Origin: JACJYM01 sp965230495 | GTDB lineage: Bacteria > Bacteroidota > Bacteroidia > Chitinophagales > Saprospiraceae | Direction of reading: 5' to 3' | NCBI GenBank assembly: GCA_965230495.1 | Contig: OZ246004.1 | Location: 2,666,001 to 2,730,000 of the forward strand | Length of the DNA: 64,000 nucleotides | Shown: one piece after another, positions 51,888-60,915 of the stretch | Layout: each line of letters starts with the position of its first letter | Position numbering within the stretch: the stretch's first letter is position 1 | Translations under genes and position numbers: made by a program | Notes under the pieces: model-generated | Databases searched by the model: none | Told to the model about the DNA's origin: nothing | Seen by the model: only the letters and a program-made list of their open reading frames with translations

Positions 51888-52868
51888 ATGAAGAATAAGA
51901 AAGAACTAGAAGAAATAAAAAGGCCTGTAGCCCTCCATCTTGACCAGTTTGAAAAACATTTTCGTGATTCTATGAAGAGTCATGTGCCTTTGTTGGACAA
52001 GATCACCTACTATATTGTAAAAAGGAAAGGGAAACAAATTAGGCCAATTATGGTATTCTTATCCGCAAAAATGTGTGGAGAAATTTCGGAACACACCTTT
52101 ACCGCTGCTTCTTTGGTCGAACTCTTACATACAGGAACTTTGGTTCATGACGATGTTGTGGATGATTCTAATCAAAGAAGGGGATTTTTTTCTATCAATG
52201 CCTTATGGAAAAATAAAATAGCTGTTCTGGTAGGAGATTATCTTCTTTCAAAGGGATTTTTATTAGCGCTAGACAACGGCCATTATAAACAACTACACAT
52301 TCTTTCTAATGCCGTTAAACTTATGAGTGAAGGAGAATTGTTGCAAATTGAAAAAGCCAGAAAACTCGATATTAAAGAAGATATTTATTATGACATAATA
52401 AAGGGAAAGACGGCATCCTTGATCGCTGCTTCGTGTAGTGCTGGTGCTGCTTCGACTACTCAAGATGATGATTTGGTAGAAAAGTTCAGATTACTGGGGG
52501 AAAAAGTAGGAATGGCCTTTCAAATCAAAGATGACCTGTTTGACTATGGAGAAGCCGATGTTGGTAAACCTCGAGGCATTGATATTAAAGAAAAAAAAAT
52601 GACTTTACCACTTATCTATGCTTTGAATCATGCAGATAAGAAGGATAAAAGAAGAATCATTAATATCGTAAAAAACAATAGTGATGATACCGAAAAAGTC
52701 AGAGACGTAATTCGTTTTGTTCACAAAAGTGGTGGCATTCAATATACTATTAAGAAAATGCAGGAATATAAAAATGAAGCCATTGCCATTCTTGAAGAAC
52801 TGCCAGATTCAGAAGCTAAGTTTTCCTTTTTGAAACTTATCAACTACGTAGTGGATAGAAAAATATAA
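51888..52868 (+). CDS. Polyprenyl diphosphate synthase
   Basis: This 326-residue trans-prenyltransferase has both aspartate-rich motifs: LVHDDVVDDSNQRRG and FQIKDDLFDYGEADVGKPRG, plus GKQIRPIMVFLSAKMCG. It extends isoprenoid chains, probably to make the menaquinone side chain. It is divergent from the DUF6427 gene. Confidence 0.95.
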   Translation: MKNKKELEEIKRPVALHLDQFEKHFRDSMKSHVPLLDKITYYIVKRKGKQIRPIMVFLSAKMCGEISEHTFTAASLVELLHTGTLVHDDVVDDSNQRRGFFSINALWKNKIAVLVGDYLLSKGFLLALDNGHYKQLHILSNAVKLMSEGELLQIEKARKLDIKEDIYYDIIKGKTASLIAASCSAGAASTTQDDDLVEKFRLLGEKVGMAFQIKDDLFDYGEADVGKPRGIDIKEKKMTLPLIYALNHADKKDKRRIINIVKNNSDDTEKVRDVIRFVHKSGGIQYTIKKMQEYKNEAIAILEELPDSEAKFSFLKLINYVVDRKI

Positions 52869-53110
52869 AGGTATTGTATCAAGACAAGCCTAAATACGTT
52901 ATTTTTAAGAATCAAATTTTGGTCATCAACGTTCTATCAATATTAACTTTGCGTACGATATGCTAAATCCAATAGACGATAGAGCACCAAAATATAAAAT
53001 TGTTAAAAAATAAAGTTACGGAATGAAACGAGGGCAAAAAGTTCTTTTATGTTTAAAGAATAGTTATTTGCGACTTTCATCCTATAATTGAAAACATTTA
53101 AAAGTAATAC

Positions 53111-55276
53111 ATGAAATATCTTTTTACTGCTACCATACTTTGCTTTCTAATCAACAACAGCTATTCGCAAAAACAAATAACTGTGGAAGACATATGGCAA
53201 AACAGTACTTTCAGCACCAAAGGAGTCCCCGGTTTTAATTTCTTAAATGATGGTACATCATACGCCCGACTGGAAATGAATGATATCAACGTCTACGATT
53301 TGAAGTCAGGCGAAAAAACCAAACGTTTAATTGAGGGAAAAGCTTTAAAACTCAAAGGTATTGAGTCTCCCATTTCGAATTACTCACTTAGTAATGATGA
53401 AAACAAGGTGTTGATTCAAACGGACGTTGAAAGAATTTACAGACATTCTACCAAAGCTAAATATTACATCTACGATATAGATAAAACATCTCTTGATCTA
53501 GTTTTTGAAGGAAAAAAAGTCAGAAATGCTACTTTTTCACCTGATGGAAATAAAATTGCCTTCGTATACGAGAATAACCTATACTATTCTGACTTAACAG
53601 ATAACAGCACATTTCAGGTAACTAAAGATGGTATCAAAAATCAAATCATTAATGGTGTAGCTGATTGGGTTTATGAAGAAGAATTTGCCTTCACAAGAGC
53701 ATTTTTCTGGTCTCCAGATAGCAGAAGAGTAGCCTTTATGAAATTTGATGAAGGAAGAGTACCTCAGTTTACTATGATGATGTATAGAGATGATGTATAT
53801 CCACACCACGAAGTATTTAAGTATCCGAAAGTAGGAGAAGACAATGCAATCGTATCAGCTCATATCTTTGACACCAAGAAGAAAAGAACAGTACATGTTG
53901 AATTAGGTGATATGTCGGAGATGTATATACCTCGAATCAAATGGACAGAAGAAAATGATCAACTCTGTGTCTTCAAAATGAATCGTCATCAAAATCACCT
54001 ACAACTTCTTCTCGCGAATGCAGATAGCGGCAATACAAAGCTTCTATTGGAAGAAAAGAATAAATATTATATTGATATTACAGACGATCTTACATTTCTA
54101 GGTGATAAAAAACACTTCATTTGGACATCAGAAAAAAATGGGTTTAACCAAATCTTTCTGTACAATATGGATGGTGAAGAAATTATCAATCTTACTAATG
54201 GAGAGTATGACGTGACCTCTTTTTATGGTCTGGATGAAAAAGAGGGCAAATTATATTACCAAAGTGCAGAAATATCTCCTTTACAAAGACAGGTTTACGA
54301 AATTGATATTGATGGAAGCGACAAAAAAGTACTAACACAAAAAAAAGGAACCAATAGAGCCATCTTCAGCGGTGATTATTCTCATTTTGTCAATATTCAC
54401 AGTGATCTTAATAGTCCAAATTCGTATGAAGTTCTTGATAACAATGGGAACAGAATAAGAACTATCGTTGAAAACTCTCACATAGCCGATATTCAAAAAG
54501 ACTACAATTTAAATCCTTTAAACTTTTTCAATTTTACTACTTCTGAAGGTGTAAAATTAAATGGCTGGATGATCAAACCCTCTAATTTTGACGATTCCAA
54601 AGAATATCCGGTTTTTATGTATTTATATGGAGGACCGGGAAGTCAAACAGTAACTGATAGTTGGAAGGGAAGTAATTACTGGTGGTTCCAAATGCTAGCA
54701 CAGCAGGGTTATATAGTAGTAAGCATTGATAACCGAGGAACTGGAGCCCGAGGAGAAGAATTCAAGAAAATGACCTATATGAAACTAGGACATTTTGAAA
54801 CCATAGATCAAATTGAAGCGGCCAAATATCTGGGTGGTCTATCATATATTGACGAAAATAGAATAGGTATATTTGGGTGGAGTTATGGTGGTTACATGTC
54901 CTCGTTATGCCTTTTTAAAGGTCACGAAGTATTTAAGATGGCTATAGCAGTAGCTCCCGTCACCAATTGGAAATGGTACGACACGGTATATACCGAAAGA
55001 TATATGAGAACATATGTTGAAAACCCTGAGGGTTATGATGATAATTCTCCTATTCATTTTGCGGATAGCCTAAAGGGAAAGTATCTCCTTATTCATGGTA
55101 TGGGCGATGATAACGTTCATTTTCAAAATTCAGTCGAACTTACCAATGCCCTTATCAAGGCAAATAAACAATTTGATTATTATGCTTATCCTAATAGAAA
55201 TCATGGTATTTACGGTGGAAATACAAGGTTACATTTGTATACCAAAATGACTGATTTTATAAAGGAAAATTTATAA
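53111..55276 (+). CDS. Dipeptidyl-peptidase IV-type S9 serine peptidase
   Basis: This 721-residue peptidase has a signal peptide, a DPPIV_N propeller (about 80-440) and an alpha/beta-hydrolase domain with Ser591 in GWSYGGYMS, Asp in GDDNVHF and His698 in RNHGIYGG. EEEFAFTRAFFWSPD resembles the Glu-Glu motif that binds the substrate N-terminus. It removes X-Pro or X-Ala dipeptides from peptides, in the periplasm or outside the cell. Three small genes follow closely. Confidence 0.93.
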   Translation: MKYLFTATILCFLINNSYSQKQITVEDIWQNSTFSTKGVPGFNFLNDGTSYARLEMNDINVYDLKSGEKTKRLIEGKALKLKGIESPISNYSLSNDENKVLIQTDVERIYRHSTKAKYYIYDIDKTSLDLVFEGKKVRNATFSPDGNKIAFVYENNLYYSDLTDNSTFQVTKDGIKNQIINGVADWVYEEEFAFTRAFFWSPDSRRVAFMKFDEGRVPQFTMMMYRDDVYPHHEVFKYPKVGEDNAIVSAHIFDTKKKRTVHVELGDMSEMYIPRIKWTEENDQLCVFKMNRHQNHLQLLLANADSGNTKLLLEEKNKYYIDITDDLTFLGDKKHFIWTSEKNGFNQIFLYNMDGEEIINLTNGEYDVTSFYGLDEKEGKLYYQSAEISPLQRQVYEIDIDGSDKKVLTQKKGTNRAIFSGDYSHFVNIHSDLNSPNSYEVLDNNGNRIRTIVENSHIADIQKDYNLNPLNFFNFTTSEGVKLNGWMIKPSNFDDSKEYPVFMYLYGGPGSQTVTDSWKGSNYWWFQMLAQQGYIVVSIDNRGTGARGEEFKKMTYMKLGHFETIDQIEAAKYLGGLSYIDENRIGIFGWSYGGYMSSLCLFKGHEVFKMAIAVAPVTNWKWYDTVYTERYMRTYVENPEGYDDNSPIHFADSLKGKYLLIHGMGDDNVHFQNSVELTNALIKANKQFDYYAYPNRNHGIYGGNTRLHLYTKMTDFIKENL

Positions 55277-55285
55277 GGTAGAACT

Positions 55286-55738
55286 ATGAGCACCCTGTTA
55301 AAGAAATTAAATCGAAAAGAAGAGAGTAAACTCCACCTCCTAAATTTACCGAATGACTTATCCGATCTTTTTACTGAGGAGGACATTCTCCTTGTAAGAG
55401 ATCAGATGGATAGTAATATGGATTTTATTCTCATCTTTTGCGAAAACAGTGATATCTTGAATAAACATATTGATCCAATAGGAACAAAACTTCATGAAAA
55501 GTGTAAACTATGGGTGGCTTACCCTAAAAAATCTTCACAAAAATATAAATCTGACCTAACACGTGATACATTATGGGATGTCTTCGGGTCTTATGATATG
55601 GAACCAGTAAGACAGGTAGCTATTGATGAGGATTGGTCGGCTATAAGATATAGGCACGTCTCTCAGATTAAATCAATGACCCGCTCACGAGCCGCTACCA
55701 AAGCTGGTCAGGAAAAAATTAAAAATAACAGAAAGTAA
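55286..55738 (+). CDS. DUF3052-like protein
   Basis: This 150-residue soluble protein resembles DUF3052: FILIFCENSDILNKHIDP, KLWVAYPKKSSQKYKSDLTR, and RQVAIDEDWSAIRYRHVS are its conserved-looking parts. Function is unknown. It lies 9 nt after the peptidase gene. Confidence 0.75.
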   Translation: MSTLLKKLNRKEESKLHLLNLPNDLSDLFTEEDILLVRDQMDSNMDFILIFCENSDILNKHIDPIGTKLHEKCKLWVAYPKKSSQKYKSDLTRDTLWDVFGSYDMEPVRQVAIDEDWSAIRYRHVSQIKSMTRSRAATKAGQEKIKNNRK

Positions 55739-55741
55739 TTT

Positions 55742-56284
55742 ATGAAGTTTTTATTCAGTACAATTTTAACTTGTTGTTTTTTATCTGTTTGGTGTCAAGA
55801 TTTAAAACTACCTCAGGCCAGTTCTCTGATTGAGAAATCAGATATCATTGAAATCTTTGGTGCCGATGACAAGAGCCTCTTCATTATTAACAACAGTAGA
55901 AATGAGAGGCCGCACAGAAAAAAATGTACCGTCAGTTGGGACAATAAGGATTCTTCATCAGATATCTTCATCGAGATAAAAGCAAATAATAAAAAAAGTG
56001 AATATCCATTAAGATATACCAATGATCTAAACTATTATGTGGAAGAAGGCATTTCAATTATAAGTGATGAAAAAGTCAAACTCAAGTTCCAATACTTAGA
56101 TAGTCTCGCTAATACTATTTATTCGGATAATCTGGGTAATGACAAGGCACTTGTTATTCAAAAAGATAACGAATATATTGTCAGTGTTCATTATCAAGAA
56201 CATATAGATAGAAATGTTGGTGATTTCAGCGACAAATTGATGAAATTAGCAGATATTATTATTTCCGGTCTGATAAAAAAGTAA
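55742..56284 (+). CDS. Exported protein of unknown function
   Basis: This 180-residue protein has a signal peptide (MKFLFSTILTCCFLSVWCQ) and no recognised domain. It has many charged residues and a C-terminal helix (KLMKLADIIISGLIKK). It follows the DUF3052-like gene by 3 nt. Confidence 0.65.
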   Translation: MKFLFSTILTCCFLSVWCQDLKLPQASSLIEKSDIIEIFGADDKSLFIINNSRNERPHRKKCTVSWDNKDSSSDIFIEIKANNKKSEYPLRYTNDLNYYVEEGISIISDEKVKLKFQYLDSLANTIYSDNLGNDKALVIQKDNEYIVSVHYQEHIDRNVGDFSDKLMKLADIIISGLIKK

Positions 56285-56312
56285 TACTTTCTTTGGCAAA
56301 ACGAATTGTCAT

Positions 56313-57203
56313 ATGAAAAAATCAATGTTCTTTACAATCCTGTTAGTACCCCTATTTCCCTTTTGTCAAGACTCCTTTTCACTGCTCAATCCTGAATGTA
56401 AATGGAATAGGTTACACTATTTACCCCAATCCCAAAACCATTTTACTTATGTGGAAAGGTTCTCTGAACAATCCACAATTATTAACGACAAAGAATATTT
56501 CGAGATACTGCAAAGTACAAATGAAATAGATTGGGAGGCTAAAGGAACATATTACAGAGAAGAGAATAGAAGATATTATAGAATAACCCCTTTCCAATCA
56601 GAAGATCAACTTATATACGATTTTGGATTATCGGTTATGGATACTTTTGTTTATGAGGGATTTTCACAACCTGATACATTAATAGTAACTGAAATCGATA
56701 GTATTGAAGTACTTGATGGATCAATGAGAAAAAGAATTAAACTAAGATGTTTGAATGATCCTGACAGTAGTTGGTATGGTATTACGGAGTGGATAGAGGG
56801 TATTGGTAATATTTGGCGAGAATTATCCAATGATTCCTGGTATTGTGGTACTGATGGTGGTGGAGACCATTTGCTTTGTTATTATTGTAATGATGATATG
56901 TTATTAGTAAATGATTTTTGGGGTGGAGAATGTAATATTGTTCCTGTACAAAATATACCTGTTACTAATGTAAAACTCTATCCCAATCCAACCAGAGGTC
57001 AAATTATTATCGAATCGACTGAAAGTTTGGCCAATCATAGTATTGTCTTATACAATATGTTGGGTGAAAAAGTATTAGAACAAAAGCTTTCTATAGGAAA
57101 CATGAATATTGATATTTCTTCCCTACCAAGGGGAATATTGACTTATCAAATTTTCGATGAATATCTATCTCCGATAAAGGCAGGTAAGTTGGTAAGCGAA
57201 TAA
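56313..57203 (+). CDS. T9SS-exported protein of unknown function
   Basis: This 296-residue protein has a signal peptide (FFTILLVPLFPFC), a middle without a recognised domain and a Por-type sorting tail (VKLYPNPTRGQIII, SLPRGILTYQIFDEY). It is probably secreted or surface-attached. It has several Cys and Trp in its middle (SWYCGTDGGGDHLLCYYC). Its stop lies in a weak 9-bp hairpin with 57215-57223. Confidence 0.8.
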   Translation: MKKSMFFTILLVPLFPFCQDSFSLLNPECKWNRLHYLPQSQNHFTYVERFSEQSTIINDKEYFEILQSTNEIDWEAKGTYYREENRRYYRITPFQSEDQLIYDFGLSVMDTFVYEGFSQPDTLIVTEIDSIEVLDGSMRKRIKLRCLNDPDSSWYGITEWIEGIGNIWRELSNDSWYCGTDGGGDHLLCYYCNDDMLLVNDFWGGECNIVPVQNIPVTNVKLYPNPTRGQIIIESTESLANHSIVLYNMLGEKVLEQKLSIGNMNIDISSLPRGILTYQIFDEYLSPIKAGKLVSE

Positions 57204-57326
57204 GTATTCACCACCTTATTCGTAATTAATAATATAACCAGAGAATGATAATCATCACATTGCACACTTAATCTAACCATAAAGGGAAAATTGTTACATA
57301 AACCATCTTTCTCTTTCTTGTGAATT

Positions 57327-58598
57327 TTATAATTTATAAAGACCTGAAAGCCTTACTCCAAGTAAAGAATAGTTTTGTCTTATAGCTGCATTATCAATAG
57401 TAAAAGAATCAGAGTACTTTTTATAATGTCCAGATACACCGATATTAAAATTGGGGCTGACTACATACGATAGTCCCACCCCAATCTCCATTCCAATATC
57501 TATTGATTTTTTATAAAAGTCTTCATCTCCAGTCTTCATAAGTTGGCCATATTCATTTAGCATTTCACCATCAGAACGTAAAGTCATGTTAAGTAGAGAA
57601 CTCAGCTCCGTACTATATCGCCATCTCTTGCCACCAAATTCATAACCTATACCAATCGGAATTTCGGTAAGTAAATGATAGTTATGTGTCTTTTTAGAAA
57701 TCGTACTGACAGCAAAACTTACATTTTCCTTTGTATAATTAGTTTTTACTGATGTCCCGTAGTAGATGAAAACTTCATTAATCCTTGTCCACTGCACTCC
57801 TGTACGTAAATACAATTTATTTGGAAAAAGAAACTTTGCTCCTAATCCATACTCTATACTTTCTAAAGGTGTCTCACTGGTGTTTTTTAATTCCGCATAA
57901 TCAAGATTATTTGTAGAGGTCATGTCTCTCATCACATGGTACACTCCTGAAAAAATAAATGCTTCCCATCCCTTTATACCTTCCTTTTCCTGTTTACTAT
58001 CCATCTCATTGTTCACAAGTAAAGCTGATATATCCATATTAAACTTCTTTCTCGAAAACAATAAGTTAGGTACATCAACACCTAATATAAGAGGTGTATA
58101 GATAGACCTAATTCCTTCCAAGTTATTGACTTCCTCTGGTGTAACATTCTGTACGTTTATCTTCCAACCAATATTAGATTTTCCCTCATCAATAAACTCT
58201 TCCTCTTTCAGGCTTGTTGAGGGTCTAGCTCTTAATGTTTTATCGTTTTTCTCCATTTTCTTAATTCCCTCACCTTGTATCGATAAATCATTATTACTTA
58301 TCCTCTCTGTCACCAACTCTTTCTCTCGTCTTTCTAATGTATTGTTTTCATCCTTCTCGACATTATTGTGTAATGCAATTTCAGGATGATCTATCTTTTC
58401 TTTTATCAGCGTTATGTCTGTTTGCTTTTGATATGGTTCTCTTAAAAGGAATATCAATAACAGTAGTAAGAGTATACCTGTCCACCATATAAAAGCTCTT
58501 CGTTTTCTCTTTTTATCTTGTTGAATACCTTCCCAAAGTTTATCGGTGTCCACAGAAGACTCGTAAAACTCTAGTTTATCCCTCACTATATTTTTCAT
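57327..58598 (-). CDS. Putative dual-membrane-spanning anti-sigma factor with outer-membrane barrel
   Basis: This 423-residue protein has three parts. A short cytosolic start (about 1-35) contains DTDKLWEGIQQDKKRKRR. One inner-membrane helix follows (FIWWTGILLLLLLIFLL). A long polar periplasmic linker (about 55-150) leads to a C-terminal half with alternating strands and terminal aromatic residues typical of outer-membrane beta-barrels (LYLRTGVQWTRINEVF, IDIGMEIGVGLSYVV, YSLLGVRLSGLYKL). It overlaps the sigma factor gene by 23 nt. Proteins of this design were described in Bacteroides thetaiotaomicron as dual-membrane-spanning anti-sigma factors (Dma) paired with ECF sigma factors. I infer the same function here. 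Confidence 0.72.
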   Translation of the reverse strand: MKNIVRDKLEFYESSVDTDKLWEGIQQDKKRKRRAFIWWTGILLLLLLIFLLREPYQKQTDITLIKEKIDHPEIALHNNVEKDENNTLERREKELVTERISNNDLSIQGEGIKKMEKNDKTLRARPSTSLKEEEFIDEGKSNIGWKINVQNVTPEEVNNLEGIRSIYTPLILGVDVPNLLFSRKKFNMDISALLVNNEMDSKQEKEGIKGWEAFIFSGVYHVMRDMTSTNNLDYAELKNTSETPLESIEYGLGAKFLFPNKLYLRTGVQWTRINEVFIYYGTSVKTNYTKENVSFAVSTISKKTHNYHLLTEIPIGIGYEFGGKRWRYSTELSSLLNMTLRSDGEMLNEYGQLMKTGDEDFYKKSIDIGMEIGVGLSYVVSPNFNIGVSGHYKKYSDSFTIDNAAIRQNYSLLGVRLSGLYKL

Positions 58599-59154
58599 AC
58601 TTCTTTTTTTTTCTATACGTATTGTAATGTTTCGATATATTCGATCTAAGTATTTTCCGTGCTCGGGCCAAATTAGATCGCGAGGTAGACTCTGTAATAG
58701 ATAATAATTCAGAAATCTCAGAATGTGAATATCCTTCTATGATATTTAGGTTGAATATTTGCTTATATCCATCAGGAAGTTTTTCGATCTGTTTTAAAAG
58801 CTCTTCCTCTGCTAATTGACTATATATCTTCGGAAAAGAACTAAACTCACCGCTCATGTCAGAAATTTCCTCATGATCAATTTTATTCTTATCAAGGTGC
58901 TTCAATGCAGTATTAATGGCTACCCTTCGTATCCAAAACTTGAATGCTCCCTTATTAATGTCAAACGACTTAATATACTTAAACACATTAATAAAAGTTT
59001 CTTGAAGAATATCATGTGTCTGATGATCACAAGGTGCATATCTCCGGCACACGGACATAAGATAGGGAGCATAGGAATCTACCAATTGTCTTTGACAATC
59101 TTGATTGCCTAATTTACAACCTAAAATAAGTTCGTGTTCCGTCATCATACTCAA
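58576..59154 (-). CDS. ECF-type RNA polymerase sigma factor
   Basis: This 192-residue protein has sigma region 2 (CDHQTHDILQETFINVFKYI, FKFWIRRVAINTALKHL) and region 4 (LPDGYKQIFNLNIIEGYSHS, EISELLSITESTSRSNLARA). It is the partner of the downstream membrane protein (57327-58598) and lies 2 nt after the lipoprotein gene. It may control its own operon, but no upstream autoregulatory site was found. Confidence 0.92.
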   Translation of the reverse strand: MSMMTEHELILGCKLGNQDCQRQLVDSYAPYLMSVCRRYAPCDHQTHDILQETFINVFKYIKSFDINKGAFKFWIRRVAINTALKHLDKNKIDHEEISDMSGEFSSFPKIYSQLAEEELLKQIEKLPDGYKQIFNLNIIEGYSHSEISELLSITESTSRSNLARARKILRSNISKHYNTYRKKKKYEKYSEG

Positions 59155-59156
59155 GT

Positions 59157-60908
59157 TTATTCCTCGTAGGTGACGAAATCACCTTCTATCTCAACAGGTC
59201 TGGAGTTTTCCGTAAGCCAATATAAGGTCCCTTTGAACCGAGCCTCAAAACAATTGCTCTCCGCATTGGGAAATCTGTCAAAATCTATTGTAAAATCACT
59301 ACAGTCAATGCAACTATAAAACTCCTGTTCATCAATGTCAATTCGCACTTCTTCAAACAGATAAGACGAAAAATCATCTGTGGTTAAAATCGTCATTTTT
59401 ATCTGCATCTTAGGTTTTTGGGTATTACTAGCCTTAATTTCATATAAATACTGATCGCCATACCAATACCTTTCTACTTCAATTAAATCCATTTTATGAA
59501 ATACAGGCATTACATCATTCGACTTCTGAAATGTAAGATGCTCTTCCTTTTTGCATATATGCGTAAAGCCTACATCATTATCGTATTTTGTCAAAATAGT
59601 CGAGAAAATTTCACTTGTTTCATTAGCATTTAAATCATAACCTACTATTTCTATCTCATTCATATTATCTTCAATAATATTAATTCTGAATCTCCCCTCA
59701 TTATCAACCATCGTTACATATTCGTTTTGTCCACTTCTTATTCTGACATAACCAGTCGACACACCATTGTTATCACAGGAGACAATGGTTCCAGATACAA
59801 ATAACGGTCGGTCACTTATTCCATTTACTATTAGTTCTTGAAAAGAATTTGTTTCAATGTTTTTAGTCAATATTGGAGTTCCAACAGAAGAAAAAGCTGT
59901 GATTATCAATGACTCGTTTTCACTAATGTAACATGAAAAATGTCCAGTTTCGTTGGTTCTACCTTCAGATACTAACTCACCAGATTCATGGCTAACTTCG
60001 ATATACAGATTTGATAATGTATTGCCTCTCGTATCTTTTGCCACAAAATCTAAGCGAAAATTATCCTTAGGCAAACTAGCTCCCCACGAAGCAAAATGAG
60101 AGAGATTTCCGACGTAGAAATTATCAACCAAATTCAATTCATCACTTTCAATCCATATACCTAACTTAGTGTCGAAAAACCATAAAGGCATTCGCAATAT
60201 TTCTTGCTCTAGCAAGGTAGGCGGTGCATAGTATAAAAACTCCAATGAGTCTTCGCCCCTTACAGTTAGTTTTTCCCCATTCTCTCCTTCTATTTCGATA
60301 TTAACAGAAAAAAAGAAATTCAAATTAACCACTTCATTAGACTGGTTCACTCCTCTACCATCTCCCAGCCTTGTCTTTGCATATATGGGTGACGTAATAT
60401 CGTAATAATGAAAATATAGAGAAACACTTCCTTCATAAATATCTCCGTTCTCATCAATTATACTATTGGCTTCAAAATTCAAAGAAAATATGTCTTCTAT
60501 TTTTATATTCTTACTTATTCTGGAATCAAATATTATTGGTACAGGCTTATCAACAAGCAATAATTCCAAATAAGACCTTTGGTTTGACTTTGGTTCGAAT
60601 ATTTTAGTAGCTTCAAAATACCCCGCCTTTGACGCAATAATCGAAGTTCCGAATCTATTTAAGCTCACATCCTTAAAAAGGTAGAACCCATTTTCATCCG
60701 TTATGTACGTAAAGCCTTCGACAACAACTTGTGCTCCTTCAATAGGAACACCATCAACGTCCAATACTCTCCCAAATATACTTGACAATACTGTTTCAGT
60801 TGGATAATCTACTGTATAGGTAAATACTGAAACCGTATCAATATCTTTTCTACAAGATATATGAACCATCAGTCCCAAAACCATTATAAACCAATACTCC
60901 TTTTTCAT
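59157..60908 (-). CDS. Lipoprotein with carboxypeptidase-regulatory-like domain
   Basis: This 583-residue protein has a lipobox (GLMVHISC) and a CarboxypepD_reg-like Ig-type domain (about 40-115; IFGRVLDVDGVPIEGAQVVV, GFYLFKDVS). It then continues with a large beta-rich region containing LSHFASWGAS, and further Ig-like stretches (LVSEGRTNETGHFSCYIS, VSTGYVRIRSGQNEYVTMVD). It is likely outer-membrane or surface anchored. It is 7 nt downstream of the big surface protein and 2 nt upstream of the sigma gene. Confidence 0.82.
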   Translation of the reverse strand: MKKEYWFIMVLGLMVHISCRKDIDTVSVFTYTVDYPTETVLSSIFGRVLDVDGVPIEGAQVVVEGFTYITDENGFYLFKDVSLNRFGTSIIASKAGYFEATKIFEPKSNQRSYLELLLVDKPVPIIFDSRISKNIKIEDIFSLNFEANSIIDENGDIYEGSVSLYFHYYDITSPIYAKTRLGDGRGVNQSNEVVNLNFFFSVNIEIEGENGEKLTVRGEDSLEFLYYAPPTLLEQEILRMPLWFFDTKLGIWIESDELNLVDNFYVGNLSHFASWGASLPKDNFRLDFVAKDTRGNTLSNLYIEVSHESGELVSEGRTNETGHFSCYISENESLIITAFSSVGTPILTKNIETNSFQELIVNGISDRPLFVSGTIVSCDNNGVSTGYVRIRSGQNEYVTMVDNEGRFRINIIEDNMNEIEIVGYDLNANETSEIFSTILTKYDNDVGFTHICKKEEHLTFQKSNDVMPVFHKMDLIEVERYWYGDQYLYEIKASNTQKPKMQIKMTILTTDDFSSYLFEEVRIDIDEQEFYSCIDCSDFTIDFDRFPNAESNCFEARFKGTLYWLTENSRPVEIEGDFVTYEE

Positions 60909-60915
60909 AATTAAT

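Noticed and set aside
57196..57223. Strong terminator after the 56313 gene
   Set aside because: The 9-bp hairpin lacks a T run, so it is mentioned only in the gene entry.
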